DNA of 64,000 bases, taken from assembly GCF_011300685.1 (NCBI RefSeq), contig NZ_CP049864.1, positions 1,108,885 to 1,172,884 on the forward strand. The letters are read 5' to 3'. Positions 63,068 to 64,000 of this stretch are shown one piece after another (the stretch's first letter is position 1; every line of letters starts with the position of its first letter). Under the pieces are notes generated by a model, which was not told the origin of the DNA, searched no databases, and saw nothing but the letters and a program-made list of their open reading frames with translations. The DNA comes from Lysobacter sp. HDW10 (GTDB lineage: Bacteria > Pseudomonadota > Gammaproteobacteria > Xanthomonadales > Xanthomonadaceae). The translations under genes were made by a program, and so were the position numbers.

Positions 63068-63133
63068 GTGAACACGGGGGCGTATCGTGAAACGATGCAG
63101 CAAAGGGGAATGTCCCGTAGACCGAGGTTTTCA

Positions 63134-64000
63134 ATGAAGCACCGTGTTCCGCTGCTGCGCGCAGCGCTTGCTGTGTCCATCGCAGCATCCTGCGGCCAAG
63201 TGGCCGCGCAAACAAACACCACCGATCTGCATTCGCAGACGTTTTCGCAAACCATTTTTTTCGGTGATAGTTTGACCGACGCTGGATTCTTCCGGCCTCT
63301 GTTACCGCCGAATGCGCAGGCGGTCGTGGGACAGTTCGTCACCAACCCAGGTCTGGTGTGGTCGCAAGACATGGCGCAGTACTACGGGACCGATGCGTCA
63401 GCTGCGTGGTTTGGTACGGGCGCTGGCACACGACCTTCTACGGGCAACAACTACGCTGTAGGTGGCGCGCGCGTCGCAACGGATGTCAATGGTCCTTTGG
63501 GCTTTACGCCGTCGTTGAAGACGCAAGTCAACGCTTATCTTTCACGAACCGGCGGCCGTGCTGACCCGAACGCTTTGTATACCGTCTGGGGCGGGGCCAA
63601 TGATCTGTTTACGATCACAGCCTCAACGCCTCCGGCGACAGCGCAAGCCACGATCGGCGCAGCCGTCACCAATGAGATTGCACTGATCGGCCAGTTGAAA
63701 GCCGCCGGTGCGCAATACATCTTGGTGCCGAACATTCCGGACCTCGGGGTGACGCCGTCAATGCGCGTGCAAGGTGCGGCAGCACAAGCACAAGCGACAG
63801 CGATTGCGACGGCTTACAACAATGCGTTGTATTCCGGTGTTTCGCAGCAGAACCTGCGCATCATTCCGCTCGATACCTTCAATTTCATCCGTGAAGTCGT
63901 GGCCACGCCTGCGATGTTTGGCTTTACGAATGTGACAAGCACAGCCTGTTTGCCGGCGTATACCGCATCCGCCTTGACCTGTAATCCCTTGAGCTACGCA
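63134..64000 (+). CDS. GDSL-family esterase, probable autotransporter, 3' end outside window
   Basis: 289 codons are visible. Signal peptide at residues 1-25 (VPLLRAALAVSIAASCGQVAAQ). Then the SGNH/GDSL block I FFGDSLTDAG (nucleophile Ser near 42) and block III GGANDL near residue 153. Further on, QLKAAGAQYILVPNIPDLGVTP is typical of GDSL esterases such as EstA/EstP. In xanthomonads such proteins end in a beta-barrel autotransporter domain, which would lie beyond the right edge; thus the autotransporter call is inference. Divergent from thiS. Confidence 0.85.
   Translation, partial: MKHRVPLLRAALAVSIAASCGQVAAQTNTTDLHSQTFSQTIFFGDSLTDAGFFRPLLPPNAQAVVGQFVTNPGLVWSQDMAQYYGTDASAAWFGTGAGTRPSTGNNYAVGGARVATDVNGPLGFTPSLKTQVNAYLSRTGGRADPNALYTVWGGANDLFTITASTPPATAQATIGAAVTNEIALIGQLKAAGAQYILVPNIPDLGVTPSMRVQGAAAQAQATAIATAYNNALYSGVSQQNLRIIPLDTFNFIREVVATPAMFGFTNVTSTACLPAYTASALTCNPLSYA

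Noticed and set aside
62794-63133. TPP riboswitch upstream of the thiamine genes
   Set aside because: I looked for the CTGAGA-type THI-box in the thiS leader on the minus strand and did not find it.

Overview
The window is a gene-dense stretch of a gammaproteobacterial chromosome, most probably Xanthomonadaceae (Lysobacteraceae), such as a Lysobacter-like genus. This rests on protein character and gene order: a class A penicillin-binding protein divergent from pilMNOPQ, spoT-ridA-recG, rph-rdgB-hemW, and a class I aldolase next to gap, pgk and pyk. GC content looks moderately high by eye. I see no insertion sequence, prophage, CRISPR array, rRNA or tRNA gene, and no gene-free stretch longer than about 200 bases. 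It reads as core chromosome with a few lineage-specific genes.

Positions 1-8,000: a leftward run rph-rdgB-hemW-DUF1631-PilZ-pepQ (last gene cut by the left edge) covers RNA and nucleotide clean-up, heme chaperoning, probable c-di-GMP signalling and dipeptide turnover. It diverges from yicC-gmk. Positions 8,000-14,200: rpoZ, bifunctional spoT, ridA and recG, then a convergent DUF475 membrane protein. Positions 14,300-19,500: rpmE2, gltA, two small secreted Ala-rich proteins, an OmpR-type two-component system and a convergent conserved hypothetical whose ribosome binding site lies in a hairpin. Positions 19,500-27,200: mrcA (PBP1A), divergent from the type IV pilus assembly operon pilMNOPQ.

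Positions 27,200-34,000: a tightly overlapping MoxR-DUF58-DUF4381-VWA-VWA/TPR-BatD operon, usually linked to envelope stress or chaperone-like functions. Then come a glutamate/dicarboxylate symporter homologue with unusual cation-site residues, transketolase (with a terminator-like hairpin against its start codon), and a BlaI/M56 regulatory pair with two perfect BlaI/CopY-type operators. The M56 protein has an Ala/Glu/Arg-rich coiled coil where a beta-lactam sensor would be. A split YeeE/YedE pair and two tiny lipoproteins follow.

Positions 41,100-51,000: an S1/P1 nuclease, then central glycolysis (gap, pgk-pyk, class I aldolase) interspersed with a BamE-like secreted protein, a group III truncated haemoglobin, three tandem paralogous secreted TonB-C-like proteins and an LpxL-type acyltransferase. 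Positions 51,000-64,000: cysK, an RND efflux adaptor and pump, a SpoU methyltransferase, an M28 peptidase, mscL, a Rieske ferredoxin, an SLC13 permease with RCK_C domains, trmB, thiG, thiS and the start of a GDSL esterase, probably an autotransporter, cut by the right edge.

Most of the window is ordinary. The most promising unexplained items are the BlaI/M56-coiled-coil system, the TonB-C-like triplet, the hairpins over the start regions of the 205-residue protein and tkt, the altered symporter motif, and the two small secreted proteins beside the two-component system.
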